Shown: in pieces, positions 39,170 through 48,593 of the stretch
Position numbering within the stretch: the stretch's first letter is position 1
How the letters are laid out: each line of letters opens with the position of its first letter
NCBI RefSeq assembly: GCF_003289645.1
Contig: NZ_QLYX01000006.1
Coordinates: 62,001-126,000 of the forward strand
Direction: 5' to 3'
DNA: 64,000 nucleotides
Source of the DNA: Actinomadura craniellae
GTDB taxonomy: Bacteria > Actinomycetota > Actinomycetes > Streptosporangiales > Streptosporangiaceae
The notes under the pieces: generated by a model
Database searches by the model: none
What the model was told of the DNA's origin: nothing
The model's input: the letters and a program-made list of their open reading frames with translations, nothing else
Translations under genes and position numbers: made by a program

Positions 39170-41377
39170 TCAGGCGAGGTGGCGGGCGTCGACGATCCGG
39201 CCGTGCCGGAGCTCGCGGAGCGCCGCCCGGGTGGTCAGCGTGTCGGGGTGGTCGTCGCCGAGGACGCGGCGGCGGTCGGCCAGGACCTCCCGGTAGGCGG
39301 CCTCGGCTTCGGTGGTGCGGTCCAGCCGGGCGGTGACCCAGGCGATCTCGTGCCGGACGGTCAGGGTGTCGGGGTGGTCGTTCCCGAGGACGCGGCGGCG
39401 GTCGGCCAGGACCTCCCGGTAGATGGTCTCGGCTTCGGTGGTGCGGTCCAGCCGGGCGGTGACCCAGGCGATCTCGTGCCGGGTGGCCAGGGTCTGCGGG
39501 TGGCCGTCGCCGAGAACGCGACGGCGCCTGCCGTGGATCCGCCGGAAGGCGGTCTCGGCCTCCTCGAACCGCTCCTGGTTGGCGATCGCCCAGGCGAGCT
39601 CGTGGCCGGTGGTCAGCGTGTCGGGATGGTCGTCGCCGAGCACCCTGCGCAGGTCCGGGAGCAGCCGGTGGTAACCGTCCTCCGCCTCCGCCCACCGCTC
39701 CCGGCAGGCGGCGATCCAGGCGAGTTCGTGCCGGCTCGCCAGGGTGTCGGGGTGGTCGTCGCCGAGGACGCGGCGGCGATCGCGCAGCACCTCGCCGTAG
39801 ATCTCCTCCGCCGTGGCGTGCCGGCCGCGGGAGGCGACCTCCCAGGCGTGCTGGTGCCGGACGGAAAGGATCACAGGATGATCGTCACCGAGTTCGGCCG
39901 CGCGGTCCAGCGCGGCCCGGCACAGGCCCTCGCCCGCGCCGGCCGCCCCGCTCCGGTCGAGGGCGCGGGCGGTGACGACGACGGCCCGGACCAGCTCGGC
40001 GAGGCACTCCCGGTCGAGGCGGGCGGCGACGGTGTCCAGCAGCGCGCGCAGGTGCGGGCCGAGCGCCCGGTACCGCGGCCAGTCCCCGGGGTCGTCGAAG
40101 CGCGACCCGGCGAGGGCGGCGACCAGCAGGCCGGCGGCCGCCCGGCGGACCGGCGCCGGGTCCGGGTCGGCGGTGTCGAGGTGGGCCCGGTTGACGTCGG
40201 AGATCACCGGGTGGACGACGACGGAGCCCGGCGCCCGGGTCTCGATCAGTGCCAGACGCTTCAGCCCGCGGAGCCCCCGCTCCACCGAGCGGTCCGCGCT
40301 GTCCGCGTCTCCCGCCAGTAACGTCCGGACGACCTCGGGGGAGTCGAGGAGGTCGAGCGGGACGGGGACGGCCGGTGCGTAGCACGACAGCAGCCGCAGC
40401 AGCGCCCGGGCCTGCGGGATCCCGCAACGCGCCAGGTCGTCCAGGGAGATCTCCCAGGTCCGCATGATCGTCGGTTCTGCTGCGGGGAGCGGCCCCGCCC
40501 CGGCGCCGCCGTCCAGCGCGCGGAGGTAGGCGGCGTAGGTGGGCAGCCGGGCGATGTCGGAGTCCAGGTAGGTTCCGGCCAGGTGCAGTGCCAGCGGCAG
40601 GCCGCCCAGCCGGCGGGCCAGCGCCCGGGCCGTGGCCTCGTCCCCGGCCTCCGGTGCCAGGTCGCGCAGCACCTGGGCGCCTTCGGCCTCGTCCAGCGGC
40701 TCGACCGGCAGCGTCCGGGCGTACCGCCCCCAGTCACGCGGCTCGGTGTGCCGGCTGGTCACCAGGATCAGCCCGCGGCGGGTCGGGCGGATCCAGCCGG
40801 TGCCGTCCCCCGGCCCGGTCCCGCCGGGGCGCGCGGCGGCGAGCACCTCGGGGACGTCGGCGTTGTCGAGCACCAGCAGCCAGCCGCGGCGGGCGCGGTC
40901 GAGCAGGGGCCAGAGCCGGTCCGGGGCGTCCGCGGCGCCGAGGGCGATGGCCTCCAGGTCCGCCGGGGGCGCCCCCAGCTGCCGGGCCACGGTGACCATC
41001 CCCGCCGCCAGGCCGGCGGGGTCGGCGGCGGACACCCACCACACCCGGCGCCGGCGCCCGGCCCGCACCTCGTCGGCCAGCGCCGCCGCCACGGTCGACT
41101 TGCCCAGGCCGCCCGTGCCGGTCAGGACGATCGCCGTCCCGGGCGGCCTGTCCGCGAGTTCCCGCAGCTCCCGCAGCAGGCCGGCGCGGCCGCGGAGCGT
41201 GCCGGGCAGGTCCCCGGTCGGCGGCGCGACCGGCATCCCGAACGCGCGGGACGCGGCCTCGTTCCGCAGCCGGTCGCGGCGTTCCACGAGCCGGTTGCGG
41301 CGCTCGGCCAGGGCGACTCCGAGGGCCGCGCACGTCCCGAGGGTGCCGGCCGCCGTCCAGATCAGTCCCGCGTCCAT
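39170..41377 (-). CDS. STAND NTPase (NB-ARC-like) with C-terminal TPR repeats
   Basis: 735 residues from ATG 41377, with GGAACGGAG upstream. A short N-terminal hydrophobic helix (5-25) is followed by an NTPase: Walker A LTGTGGLGKST (85-95), Walker B WLLVLDNAD, sensor LILVTSRH, and a GLPLAL(H) box of the NB-ARC group. A winged-helix-like region precedes five tandem 42-residue repeats of TPR type (GDDHPDTLxxRHELAW...EAExxYREVLADRRRVL). Such proteins are signal-responsive switches that oligomerise on ligand binding. In bacteria they are linked to regulation, programmed death or phage defence. No effector domain is visible here. Confidence 0.82.
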   Translation of the reverse strand: MDAGLIWTAAGTLGTCAALGVALAERRNRLVERRDRLRNEAASRAFGMPVAPPTGDLPGTLRGRAGLLRELRELADRPPGTAIVLTGTGGLGKSTVAAALADEVRAGRRRRVWWVSAADPAGLAAGMVTVARQLGAPPADLEAIALGAADAPDRLWPLLDRARRGWLLVLDNADVPEVLAAARPGGTGPGDGTGWIRPTRRGLILVTSRHTEPRDWGRYARTLPVEPLDEAEGAQVLRDLAPEAGDEATARALARRLGGLPLALHLAGTYLDSDIARLPTYAAYLRALDGGAGAGPLPAAEPTIMRTWEISLDDLARCGIPQARALLRLLSCYAPAVPVPLDLLDSPEVVRTLLAGDADSADRSVERGLRGLKRLALIETRAPGSVVVHPVISDVNRAHLDTADPDPAPVRRAAAGLLVAALAGSRFDDPGDWPRYRALGPHLRALLDTVAARLDRECLAELVRAVVVTARALDRSGAAGAGEGLCRAALDRAAELGDDHPVILSVRHQHAWEVASRGRHATAEEIYGEVLRDRRRVLGDDHPDTLASRHELAWIAACRERWAEAEDGYHRLLPDLRRVLGDDHPDTLTTGHELAWAIANQERFEEAETAFRRIHGRRRRVLGDGHPQTLATRHEIAWVTARLDRTTEAETIYREVLADRRRVLGNDHPDTLTVRHEIAWVTARLDRTTEAEAAYREVLADRRRVLGDDHPDTLTTRAALRELRHGRIVDARHLA
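39180..39885 (-). repeat. 126-bp tandem repeats in the STAND/TPR gene
   Basis: Five full units and one partial unit of 126 bases encode the 42-residue TPR-like modules. The fourth and fifth units are nearly identical: the string GTCGGCCAGGACCTCCCGGT recurs at 39274 and 39400. That indicates a recent duplication or gene conversion. Confidence 0.85.
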
Positions 41378-41671
41378 CGGCTCCGTTCCCGCCGCCTGCT
41401 TCCTGCCATTTTCGTCATATTGGACAAGATGGGAATGGCGCCCGTTCCGAGAACCTCGGCGCCCGTTCCGAGAACGCGGTATCCACACCGGGGCCACCCG
41501 GAACGGGCGGGTTCCGGCGGGCCGGTGGCGGGACGGAGATCGACCCGTGGAGTGGCGTGCTGTACGCCCGGATCCCGGATGGGCGTCGGGTGGTCCGCGG
41601 TGAGACGATCGCGTAGGTGGGTGCGCCTCTCGGCCATGTGCGCGTCTCGGTTTCCGCGGTTGGCTGGGGCC

Positions 41672-42490
41672 ATGACGAACTCACCGATCGCAGTGCTCGG
41701 CGGGCGGGGTAAGACCGGCCGCCGGGTCGCCGCCCGCCTCGGCGACCTCGGCCGTCCCGTGCGGGCGGTCTCGCGCTCCACCCCGCTCCGCTTCGACTGG
41801 GACGACCAGGACACCTGGGCGGCGGTGCTGGACGGCGCCGAAGCCGTCTACCTCGTCCCGCCCACCGAACACCTGGACATGTCGGTCGTCGGGACGTTCA
41901 CCGCCCGGGCCGCGGCGGCGGGGGTGCGGCGGCTGGTGTCGCTGTCCTACCGCGGCGCCGACCACGCGGGCGAGCCGCCGGAGGAACGGGCGGTCCGGGA
42001 GTCCGGGATCGACTGGACGATCCTGCGCCCGGCCTGGTTCGACCAGAACTTCAGCGAGGACATCTTCCTGGAGCCCGTCCGGGCCGGGCGGCTGGAGTTC
42101 CCGGCGGGGGAGGGGCGGGAGGCGTTCGTGGACGCCGACGACATCGCCGACGTGGCGGTGGCGGCGCTCACCGGCCCCGGGCACGCGGGCGAGATCTACG
42201 AGATCTCCGGGCCCGAGCCGATCTCGCTGCGGACGGCCGCCTCGCTGATCGGGCGGGAGACGGGCCGGGAGATCACCTACACGCCGATCGAGCCCGCCGA
42301 CTTCACCGCGGCCATGACCGCCCAGGGTTATCCCTCGGAGGTGGCGGCCATGGTGACCGGCCTGCTCGGCGCGATCGCCGGGGGCGCGGGCGACCACGTC
42401 AGTGACGGGGTCCAGCGCGCACTCGGCCGCGAGCCCAGGTCCTTCGCCGACTACGCCAAGGCCACCGCCGCCACCGGTGTCTGGGGCTGA
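41672..42490 (+). CDS. NmrA-like NAD(P)-binding protein, atypical SDR
   Basis: 272 residues from ATG 41672. IAVLGGRGKTGRRVAARL is the GxGxxG nucleotide-binding start. AEAVYLVPPTEHLDMSVV, VRRLVSLSYRGAD, and IDWTILRPAWFDQNFSED match the NmrA/azoreductase-like atypical short-chain dehydrogenases, which lack the YxxxK catalytic pair. These act as NAD(P)H-dependent reductases or redox sensors. It is divergent from the STAND gene across 294 bases with no other recognisable feature, and is followed directly by the MITE-like element. Confidence 0.85.
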   Translation: MTNSPIAVLGGRGKTGRRVAARLGDLGRPVRAVSRSTPLRFDWDDQDTWAAVLDGAEAVYLVPPTEHLDMSVVGTFTARAAAAGVRRLVSLSYRGADHAGEPPEERAVRESGIDWTILRPAWFDQNFSEDIFLEPVRAGRLEFPAGEGREAFVDADDIADVAVAALTGPGHAGEIYEISGPEPISLRTAASLIGRETGREITYTPIEPADFTAAMTAQGYPSEVAAMVTGLLGAIAGGAGDHVSDGVQRALGREPRSFADYAKATAATGVWG

Positions 42491-42506
42491 CCCGGCGGCG
42501 GACCTA

Positions 42507-42718
42507 GGGCCTGTCTCGAAGTGAGGTCACAAGCCCCTGCGGTACCGCCAACGGCTGGGCCCGCCCCGCTCCCTTGCCGACGTGATCGTTGAGGATGTAT
42601 GCGCCCGGTGATGGGCTTTTGATCAGGTCGGTGGGGTGGGGTGGGGTAGGGCGGGGTGGCCGGATCTTTCGCGAGCGGACCAGGGCCACCAGCACCCTGC
42701 CCACTTCGAAACACGCCC
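42507..42718. mobile_element. 212-bp MITE-like element with terminal inverted repeats
   Basis: The left end GGGCCTGTCTCGAAGT (42507-42522) and the right end ACTTCGAAACACGCCC (42703-42718) are inverted repeats matching at 14 of 16 positions. TA flanks both ends (42505-42506 and 42719-42720), as a target-site duplication would; CTA is the alternative reading. No transposase frame fits inside. The interior has a G-rich run (42625-42660) of GGGGT units. I infer a non-autonomous element mobilised by a transposase elsewhere. Confidence 0.7.
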
Positions 42719-42978
42719 TAGTCGCAGGTCCCGAAGAACCGGCAGGTGGCGTGTTTGACGCCCTCTTCGATCCGCCGCGCCTCCTCCTGCTCCGGGCTGC
42801 GGTAGCAGTCGTCCCCGAAGGCGTAGCAGAGGGACGCCTCCGCCTCGTTGATCAGTTGATCGGCCGTGCCGGACACGATCATGGTCGTCAGAACGCCGCC
42901 GATCAGCAGAATCACGGCTATGTACGAGGTGTGGCTCTCACCGCGGTCACCTCTGCGTTCGGTCAGTGTTGAGAGCAT
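42718..42978 (-). CDS. Small pilin-like or TadE-like membrane protein
   Basis: 86 residues. A basic start (TERRGDRGE) followed at once by a hydrophobic stretch (YIAVILLIGGVLTTMIVSG) resembles the prepilin-type leader and core of actinobacterial Flp/TadE-like proteins. The outer part has four cysteines (LCYAFGDDC and TCRFFGTC). No secretion-ATPase or prepilin peptidase gene is nearby. Its stop codon TAG is formed by bases 42720-42718, the target dinucleotide of the MITE-like element, so the original C-terminus may have differed. Confidence 0.55.
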   Translation of the reverse strand: MLSTLTERRGDRGESHTSYIAVILLIGGVLTTMIVSGTADQLINEAEASLCYAFGDDCYRSPEQEEARRIEEGVKHATCRFFGTCD

Positions 42979-43156
42979 GCGCCACTCGCCGCCCGCCGGA
43001 ACGGCTCCCCGAACCGGCTGAAGTCATCAGGTGAACACTCCGTAAGGAAGATTGGTCGAGGCTAGAGGCGCCGGCCGGATACCGGATGAGCCTGCGGGCT
43101 CAACCGGGGAGCCCAATATCAGGGGTGCTGCGGACCCTGTTCCCGATCTCCCGGGC

Positions 43157-43203
43157 CGGTCTCGGCTTGTTTTCCCGGCGCCGGGAGGAACGAGCCGAGA
43201 CCG
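43157..43203. other. Long hairpin upstream of the DNA glycosylase gene
   Basis: Arms 43157-43173 and 43187-43203 pair almost perfectly (15 Watson-Crick or G-T pairs in the outer part). An inner palindrome CCCGGC/GCCGGG (43174-43185) stacks on them with one bulged base. It lies about 50 bases before the glycosylase start. It may be a terminator for read-through or a structured leader. Confidence 0.6.
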
Positions 43204-43255
43204 TTTCCGTCCCCTGGCCGAGTCCTGGCGGACACCCGGCGGCAGACTGTGGGGC

Positions 43256-44146
43256 GTGTCGGTACGGGTGTGGCGGGCGCCGTGGACGGTGGACCTGCGG
43301 CGGGTGGTGGACGTGCATCGGCGCGGGCCGCACGACCCGGCGTTCACGGTGGCTCCGGACGGGGCCGTCTGGCGGGCCTCGCACACCCCTGACGGGCCGG
43401 GCACGCTCCGCCTGCGCGCCCGGGAGGCGGAGGTCGAGGCGGCCGGGTACGGGCCGGGGGGCGGCTGGCTGCTGGAGCGGGTGCCCGCGCTGCTGGGGGA
43501 GGGCGACGATCCGGCCGGGCTGGAACCGCACCATCCGGCGGTCAAGGAGGCGGTGCGGCGGCAGCCCGGCCTGCGGATCGGGCGGACCGGCCGGGTGTGG
43601 GAGGCACTGGTCCCGGCCGTGCTGGAGCAGAAGGTGGTGGTCGAGGAGGCCTGGCGGGCGTGGGGGTACCTGCTGCGCCGGTACGGGCAGCCCGCACCCG
43701 GCGCCCCGGACCTGCGCGTTCCCCCGCCGCCGGGGGTCTGGGCGCGCATCCCGTCCTGGGCGTGGCACCGGTCCGGGGCCGAGGCGGTGCGGGCCCGCAC
43801 GATCATGACGGCGGCCCGGCTGGCCTCGCGCCTGGAGACCGCGGAGACCAGCGCGGAACTCGACCGGCGGCTCAGGTCGATCCCCGGGATCGGCGTCTGG
43901 ACCTCCGCGGAGACCAGGCAGCGCGCGCTCGGCGACGCCGACGCCGTCTCGGTCGGCGACTACCACGTCCCCGGCATGGTGGGCCAGGCGCTGATCGGCC
44001 GCAAGGTCGACGACGCCGGCATGCTCGAACTGCTGGAGCCGTACGCCGGCCACCGGTACCGCGTCACCCGCCTGCTGGAGGCGCACGGCTCCCGCGCCCC
44101 GCGCCGCGCCCCCCGCCTGCCGATCCGCGACTACCGCTCCTTCTGA
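43256..44146 (+). CDS. DNA-3-methyladenine glycosylase II-like (HhH-GPD superfamily)
   Basis: 296 residues from GTG 43256; the frame is open upstream to 43052, but that region is a hairpin and lacks coding character. An N-terminal domain of about 85 residues precedes the HhH-GPD fold: VWEALVPAVLEQKV, then the helix-hairpin-helix LRSIPGIGVWTSAE, then VSVGDYHVPGMVGQAL, whose Asp is the catalytic residue. The lysine of bifunctional enzymes is absent, as in AlkA. It excises alkylated bases to start base excision repair. It is a single gene with a hairpin on each side. Confidence 0.87.
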   Translation: MSVRVWRAPWTVDLRRVVDVHRRGPHDPAFTVAPDGAVWRASHTPDGPGTLRLRAREAEVEAAGYGPGGGWLLERVPALLGEGDDPAGLEPHHPAVKEAVRRQPGLRIGRTGRVWEALVPAVLEQKVVVEEAWRAWGYLLRRYGQPAPGAPDLRVPPPPGVWARIPSWAWHRSGAEAVRARTIMTAARLASRLETAETSAELDRRLRSIPGIGVWTSAETRQRALGDADAVSVGDYHVPGMVGQALIGRKVDDAGMLELLEPYAGHRYRVTRLLEAHGSRAPRRAPRLPIRDYRSF

Positions 44147-44245
44147 CCCGGGGCGGCCGCGTCGCCCGGATCCCGGGCCTTCCGCCGTCCCGGGCCGGAC
44201 CCCGGACCCCGGAGGATCAGCACCCGGGGCTGACGTTCGCAGATT

Positions 44246-44285
44246 CTTCAGCTTTCGCGGCGCTCTAACGCTCTGGAAGCTGAAG
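44246..44285. terminator. Bidirectional hairpin between convergent genes
   Basis: CTTCAGCTT (44246-44254) pairs with AAGCTGAAG (44277-44285); two further pairs, one G-T, extend it inward, leaving an 18-base loop. It separates the glycosylase gene from the small minus-strand membrane gene. Confidence 0.55.
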
Positions 44286-44294
44286 GACCACGGG

Positions 44295-44513
44295 TCAGTT
44301 GCATGGTTCGGAGCGCAGGACGGCGGGTCGGGAGGTGCGGGCGGGGGTCGTCTCGCCCGGGCGGGAGGTGCGGGCGGGGGAGCGGCGGCGCCGGGCGTCG
44401 CGGCGGCGGTGCCAGAAGGCGTGGGGGGCCCAGTCGAGGGAGTCGCGGGTGTCGGCGCCGAACAGCGGGCCGAGCACGGCGAGGGCGATGAGGAAGAGCA
44501 GGGTGAACAGCAT
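44295..44513 (-). CDS. Small membrane protein with basic tail
   Basis: 72 residues from ATG 44513, with GAGGA upstream; an upstream in-frame ATG at 44564 would add 17 polar residues. One N-terminal helix (MLFTLLFLIALAVLGPLFGA) is followed by ADTRDSLDWAPHAFW and a strongly basic, Arg/Pro-rich tail. Similar tiny proteins starting with this helix and the GADTRD motif occur widely in actinomycetes. No function is known to me. Confidence 0.6.
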   Translation of the reverse strand: MLFTLLFLIALAVLGPLFGADTRDSLDWAPHAFWHRRRDARRRRSPARTSRPGETTPARTSRPAVLRSEPCN

Positions 44514-44782
44514 GGGAGTGTCCTCGGTGGTCGGAGGGTGGGCCGCCGGGGCGGTCCGGGACATCCCGCGGGAGACCGCCGGTGATCAGTCCGGCGGGTA
44601 CGAGGAGAACCTCGTGTCCTCAGTGTGACCGCCAGGATTGTGAAGGTCCAGCGACTCTTGCTGCACCCAATTCATTAGCAAAGCTGAACTGAACGGCCGA
44701 GGCGCGCGCCGGGAATAGAAACGGGCGGGTCGTGGCTGTGCACATGACGGGATCGACCGCGCTACGCGGAACCCCCGGTCCA

Positions 44783-44810
44783 TTGGCCAATATGACGTTT
44801 GGCATAGAGT
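44783..44810 (+). promoter_or_regulatory. Likely leaderless promoter of fbiC
   Basis: TTGGCC (44783-44788), a 16-base spacer, and TAGAGT (44805-44810), whose last T is eight bases from ATG 44818. No ribosome-binding site precedes the ATG. This fits a leaderless transcript starting at the A of the start codon. Confidence 0.45.
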
Positions 44811-44817
44811 GCGCGAC

Positions 44818-47364
44818 ATGAGCACGGTGACCGAGTCCGCGATGCGCCGGGCCCTCGCCCGCGCCCGCGACGGCAAGAGCCTCGACCAGGCCGAGGCCAC
44901 GACCCTGCTGCACGCCCGCGGCGAGGACCTCACGACCCTGCTGACCTACTCCGCCCGCACCCGGGACGCCGGACTCGACGCGGCCGGCCGTCCCGGCGTC
45001 ATCACCTACAGCCGCAAGGTGTTCATCCCGCTCACCAGGCTGTGCCGGGACCGCTGCGGCTACTGCACCTTCGCCACCGTGCCGCACCGGCTCGACTCCG
45101 CCTACCTCGGCCCCGACGAGGTGCTGGAGATCGCCCGCCAGGGCGCCGCACTCGGCTGCAAGGAGGCCCTGTTCACCCTCGGCGACCGGCCCGAGGACCG
45201 CTGGCGGCCCGCCCGCGAGTGGCTGGACGCACACGGCTACGACGACACGCTCTCCTACGTCCGGGCGATGGCGATCAAGGTCCTCGAAGAGACCGGGCTG
45301 CTGCCGCACCTCAACCCCGGCGTGCTCACCTGGCGCGACTTCCAGCGCCTCAAGCCGGTCGCGCCGTCCATGGGCATGATGTTGGAGACCACCGCGACCC
45401 GGCTGTTCAGCGAGAAGGGCGGCCCGCACTACGGCTCGCCCGACAAGGACCCCGCGGTCCGGCTGCGGGTGCTGGAGGACGCCGGGCGCACCAATGTCCC
45501 GTTCACCACCGGCATCCTGATCGGCATCGGCGAGACCGTCGAGGAGCGGGCCGACGCGCTGTTCGCGATCCGCCGGACCATGCGCGAGTACGGCGCCGTC
45601 CAAGAGGTGATCGTCCAGAACTTCCGCGCCAAGCCCGACACCAAGATGCGCGACACCCCCGACGCCGACCTGGCGGAGCTCGCCGCCACCATCGCCACGG
45701 CCCGGCTGGTGCTGGGCCCGAAGGCGCGCATCCAGGCCCCGCCCAACCTGGTCGCCGAGCAGTACGCGCTGATGCTGGACGCCGGCATCGACGACTGGGG
45801 CGGCGTCTCCCCGCTCACCCCGGACCACGTCAACCCCGAGCGCCCCTGGCCGCAGATCGACGAACTCGCCGCGCGCACCGCCGAGCGGGGCTTCACGCTG
45901 CGCGAGCGGCTGACCGTCTACCCCGAGTACGTCCGGCGCGGCGAGCCCTGGCTCGACCCCCGGCTGGCCGCCCACGTCGCGGCGCTCGCCGACCCGGCGA
46001 CCGGCCTGGCCCGCGAGGACGCCGTCCCGCGGGGCCTGCCCTGGCAGGAGCCGGACGGCGGCCTCGCCGACGCCGCCGGCCGCACCGACCTGCACGTGGA
46101 GATCGATACCGCCGGCCGCACCGGCGACCGGCGCGAGGACTTCGACGAGGTCTACGGCGACTGGGACGCGCTCAAGGAGCGGATGGCTCGCGCCCCCCGC
46201 CGGTTCGACGCCGACGTCAAGGCCGCGCTGGCCGCCGCCGAGCAGGACCCGGGCGGCCTGGGCGACGACCACGCGCTGGCGCTGCTGCACGCCACGGGCG
46301 CCGAACTGGACGCGGTCGCACAACTCGCCGACGACCTGCGCCGCCAGACCGCCGGCGACGACGTCACCTACGTCGTCACCCGCAACATCAACTTCACCAA
46401 CGTCTGCTACACCGGCTGCCGGTTCTGTGCGTTCGCCCAGCGGCGCACCGACGCCGACGCCTACACCCTCAGCCTCCAGCAGGTCGGCGACCGGATCGAC
46501 GAGGCGTGGGCGGCCGGCGCCACCGAGGTGTGCATGCAGGGCGGCATCCACCCCGACCTGCCCGGCACCGCCTACTTCGACCTGGCCCGCGAGGTCAAGC
46601 GCCGCGCCCCCGGCATCCACCTGCACTCCTACAGCCCGATGGAGGTCGTCAACGGCGCCAGCCGCACCGACCTGTCCATCCGCGAGTGGCTGCAGGCGGC
46701 CAAGGAGGCCGGCGTCGACTCGCTGCCCGGCACCGCCGCCGAGATCCTCGACGACGAGGTGCGCTGGGTGCTCACCAAGGGCAAGCTGCCCGCCGAGCAG
46801 TGGATCGAGGTCGTCACCACCGCGCACGAGATCGGCCTGCCGACCACGTCCACGATGATGTACGGCCACGTCGACACCCCCGCGCACTGGGTGGCCCACC
46901 TCAAGCTGCTGCGGAGCATCCAGGAACGGACCGGCGGCTTCACCGAGTTCGTGCTGCTGCCGTTCGTGCACCACAACGCGCCGATCTACCTGGCGGGGCT
47001 GGCCCGGCCCGGCCCCACCGTCCGGGAGAACCGGGCCGTGCACGCGCTGGCCCGCATCCTGCTGCACGGCGCGATCGACAACATCCAGTGCTCCTGGGTC
47101 AAGATGAGCGACGAGCTGTGCACCCAGGTGCTCCAGGGCGGCGTCAACGACCTCGGCGGCACGTTGATGGAGGAGACCATCAGCCGGATGGCCGGCTCCG
47201 ACAACGGCTCGTTCAAGACGATCAGTTCGCTGGAGGAGATCGCCGCCCGCGCGGGCCGCCCGGCCCGGCAGCGCACCACCACCTACGGGCCGGTGCCGGC
47301 CGAGCGGATCGAGGCGGCCCGCCGCACCGACGGCGTCGGCCGCTTCCTGCCGCTGGCCACCTGA
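44818..47364 (+). CDS. fbiC: 7,8-didemethyl-8-hydroxy-5-deazariboflavin (FO) synthase, CofG-CofH fusion
   Basis: 848 residues. Two radical-SAM domains are fused. The N-terminal CofG half has CRDRCGYC (Cys76, 80, 83). The C-terminal CofH half has CYTGCRFC (Cys530, 534, 537). Each CxxxCxxC binds a [4Fe-4S] cluster. [15 protein letters not shown] and HSYSPMEV are conserved in the respective halves. The enzyme joins tyrosine and 5-amino-6-ribitylaminouracil to make FO, the deazaflavin core of F420. ATG 44818 is preferred to GTG 44809 because a -10 box sits just before it. fbiB and fbiA lie 1.2 kb downstream on the other strand. Confidence 0.96.
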   Translation: MSTVTESAMRRALARARDGKSLDQAEATTLLHARGEDLTTLLTYSARTRDAGLDAAGRPGVITYSRKVFIPLTRLCRDRCGYCTFATVPHRLDSAYLGPDEVLEIARQGAALGCKEALFTLGDRPEDRWRPAREWLDAHGYDDTLSYVRAMAIKVLEETGLLPHLNPGVLTWRDFQRLKPVAPSMGMMLETTATRLFSEKGGPHYGSPDKDPAVRLRVLEDAGRTNVPFTTGILIGIGETVEERADALFAIRRTMREYGAVQEVIVQNFRAKPDTKMRDTPDADLAELAATIATARLVLGPKARIQAPPNLVAEQYALMLDAGIDDWGGVSPLTPDHVNPERPWPQIDELAARTAERGFTLRERLTVYPEYVRRGEPWLDPRLAAHVAALADPATGLAREDAVPRGLPWQEPDGGLADAAGRTDLHVEIDTAGRTGDRREDFDEVYGDWDALKERMARAPRRFDADVKAALAAAEQDPGGLGDDHALALLHATGAELDAVAQLADDLRRQTAGDDVTYVVTRNINFTNVCYTGCRFCAFAQRRTDADAYTLSLQQVGDRIDEAWAAGATEVCMQGGIHPDLPGTAYFDLAREVKRRAPGIHLHSYSPMEVVNGASRTDLSIREWLQAAKEAGVDSLPGTAAEILDDEVRWVLTKGKLPAEQWIEVVTTAHEIGLPTTSTMMYGHVDTPAHWVAHLKLLRSIQERTGGFTEFVLLPFVHHNAPIYLAGLARPGPTVRENRAVHALARILLHGAIDNIQCSWVKMSDELCTQVLQGGVNDLGGTLMEETISRMAGSDNGSFKTISSLEEIAARAGRPARQRTTTYGPVPAERIEAARRTDGVGRFLPLAT

Positions 47365-47450
47365 AAAAACCGGCGGATCACCCGTACCGGCGGTCGGGGG
47401 AGGTCTGAGAGACTGTCGCGGATCTGCTGACCCCTGGTGAGGCGGCCGCG

Positions 47451-48593
47451 TTGGACGACGATTCCCCCAAGGAGTCCCCCAAGGAGCCTGCGGAGGAACC
47501 TCCCGAGGAGTCCCCCGGGGGATCCTCGCAGGAGCTCCCGGCAGAGCCCTCCGAGGTGCGGGTGGCGCCGGGCTGGCCCGGTGAGATCCGGCTTGACCCG
47601 CCGCGGGACGTGCCGCCGACCCGCCGCGGCCCGCTGCGCGCCGCGGCGGCGCTCCTCGCCGTGCTGCTCGCGGCGGGGGCGGTGGCCGTCTGGCGGTCCG
47701 GTGTCCTCGCCCCGCCCTGCGCCGATCCGCTGACGGTGCGAGTGGTCGCCCATCCCGAGATCGCCCCCGCGCTGCGCGAGGTCGCCGAACGCTACACCCT
47801 GGCGGAGAACCGGGTGCGCGACCGGTGCGTCCGGGTCCAGGTGGTGGACGGCACGGAGCCGGGCAAGGCCGACGCCTGGGTGCCCGAGTCGTCCATCTGG
47901 CTGGGCCGCGCCCGGGCGGCGGGGCTGGCGGAGGTGCCGCCGATGGCCCCCCAGATCGCCGTCACCCCGGTGGTCCTGGCCGTTCCCCAGCGGGTCGCCG
48001 CGGAACTGCGGCGGGCGGGGGGCGAGCCCGGCTGGCGGCTGCTCCGCGACGGCCGGGCCGGGAAGGTCGCGCTGTCCCGCCGGGTGCTCGACCCCGCACG
48101 GCACGCCACGGGCGCCATCGCGATGCTCGCCCTCGACCAGACCGGCGAGGCCGGCGGGAAACTCGTCGGCGACCTGCGCCGGGGCACCCCGGCCACCCCG
48201 ACGGCGCTGCTCGCCGGGCTGACCGGCCCGGGACGTCCCCTGCTGGTGACCACCGAGCAGGCGGTGGTGGCGCACAACCGGGCGCACCCGGAGCGCCCCG
48301 CGGCGGCGCTGCTGCCGGCCGAGGGCACGCTGACCCTCGACCACCCGTTCGCGGTGCTGGCCCGGGACCCGCTGCGCCGGGAGGCGATCGCGGCGTTCGA
48401 GCCGGCGCTGCGCGGCAAACCGGCCCGCGACGCGCTCCAGCAGGCCGGCTTCCGCCCGCCCGACGGCCGGTTCGCCGAAGGGTACGCCGCCCGGCACGGC
48501 CTGTCCGCCGAGCCGCCGGCCCTGCTGCGGTTCCCCACCCAGGCCCAGCTCGACCGGGCCATCAAGGCGTGGACGGACGTCAGCGGGTCGTGA
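47451..48593 (+). CDS. Membrane-anchored periplasmic-binding-protein-like protein
   Basis: 380 residues from TTG 47451, eight bases after GGTGAGG. An acidic Pro/Glu-rich cytoplasmic segment (1-65) precedes one membrane helix (about 66-85). The extracellular domain resembles a bacterial extracellular solute-binding fold ([55 protein letters not shown]). Related actinomycete proteins often carry a vWA domain as well; none is present. It overlaps convergent fbiB by 14 bases. A functional link to F420 is not established. No transporter subunits are adjacent. Confidence 0.7.
   Translation: MDDDSPKESPKEPAEEPPEESPGGSSQELPAEPSEVRVAPGWPGEIRLDPPRDVPPTRRGPLRAAAALLAVLLAAGAVAVWRSGVLAPPCADPLTVRVVAHPEIAPALREVAERYTLAENRVRDRCVRVQVVDGTEPGKADAWVPESSIWLGRARAAGLAEVPPMAPQIAVTPVVLAVPQRVAAELRRAGGEPGWRLLRDGRAGKVALSRRVLDPARHATGAIAMLALDQTGEAGGKLVGDLRRGTPATPTALLAGLTGPGRPLLVTTEQAVVAHNRAHPERPAAALLPAEGTLTLDHPFAVLARDPLRREAIAAFEPALRGKPARDALQQAGFRPPDGRFAEGYAARHGLSAEPPALLRFPTQAQLDRAIKAWTDVSGS

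Noticed and set aside
39170-41377. CRISPR-like array suggested by the 126-base periodic DNA
   Set aside because: The period is in frame and encodes TPR-type modules; units are contiguous with no spacers.
44620-47067. 815-residue minus frame opposite fbiC
   Set aside because: fbiC is certain from its two CxxxCxxC motifs; the reverse frame is a GC artefact.
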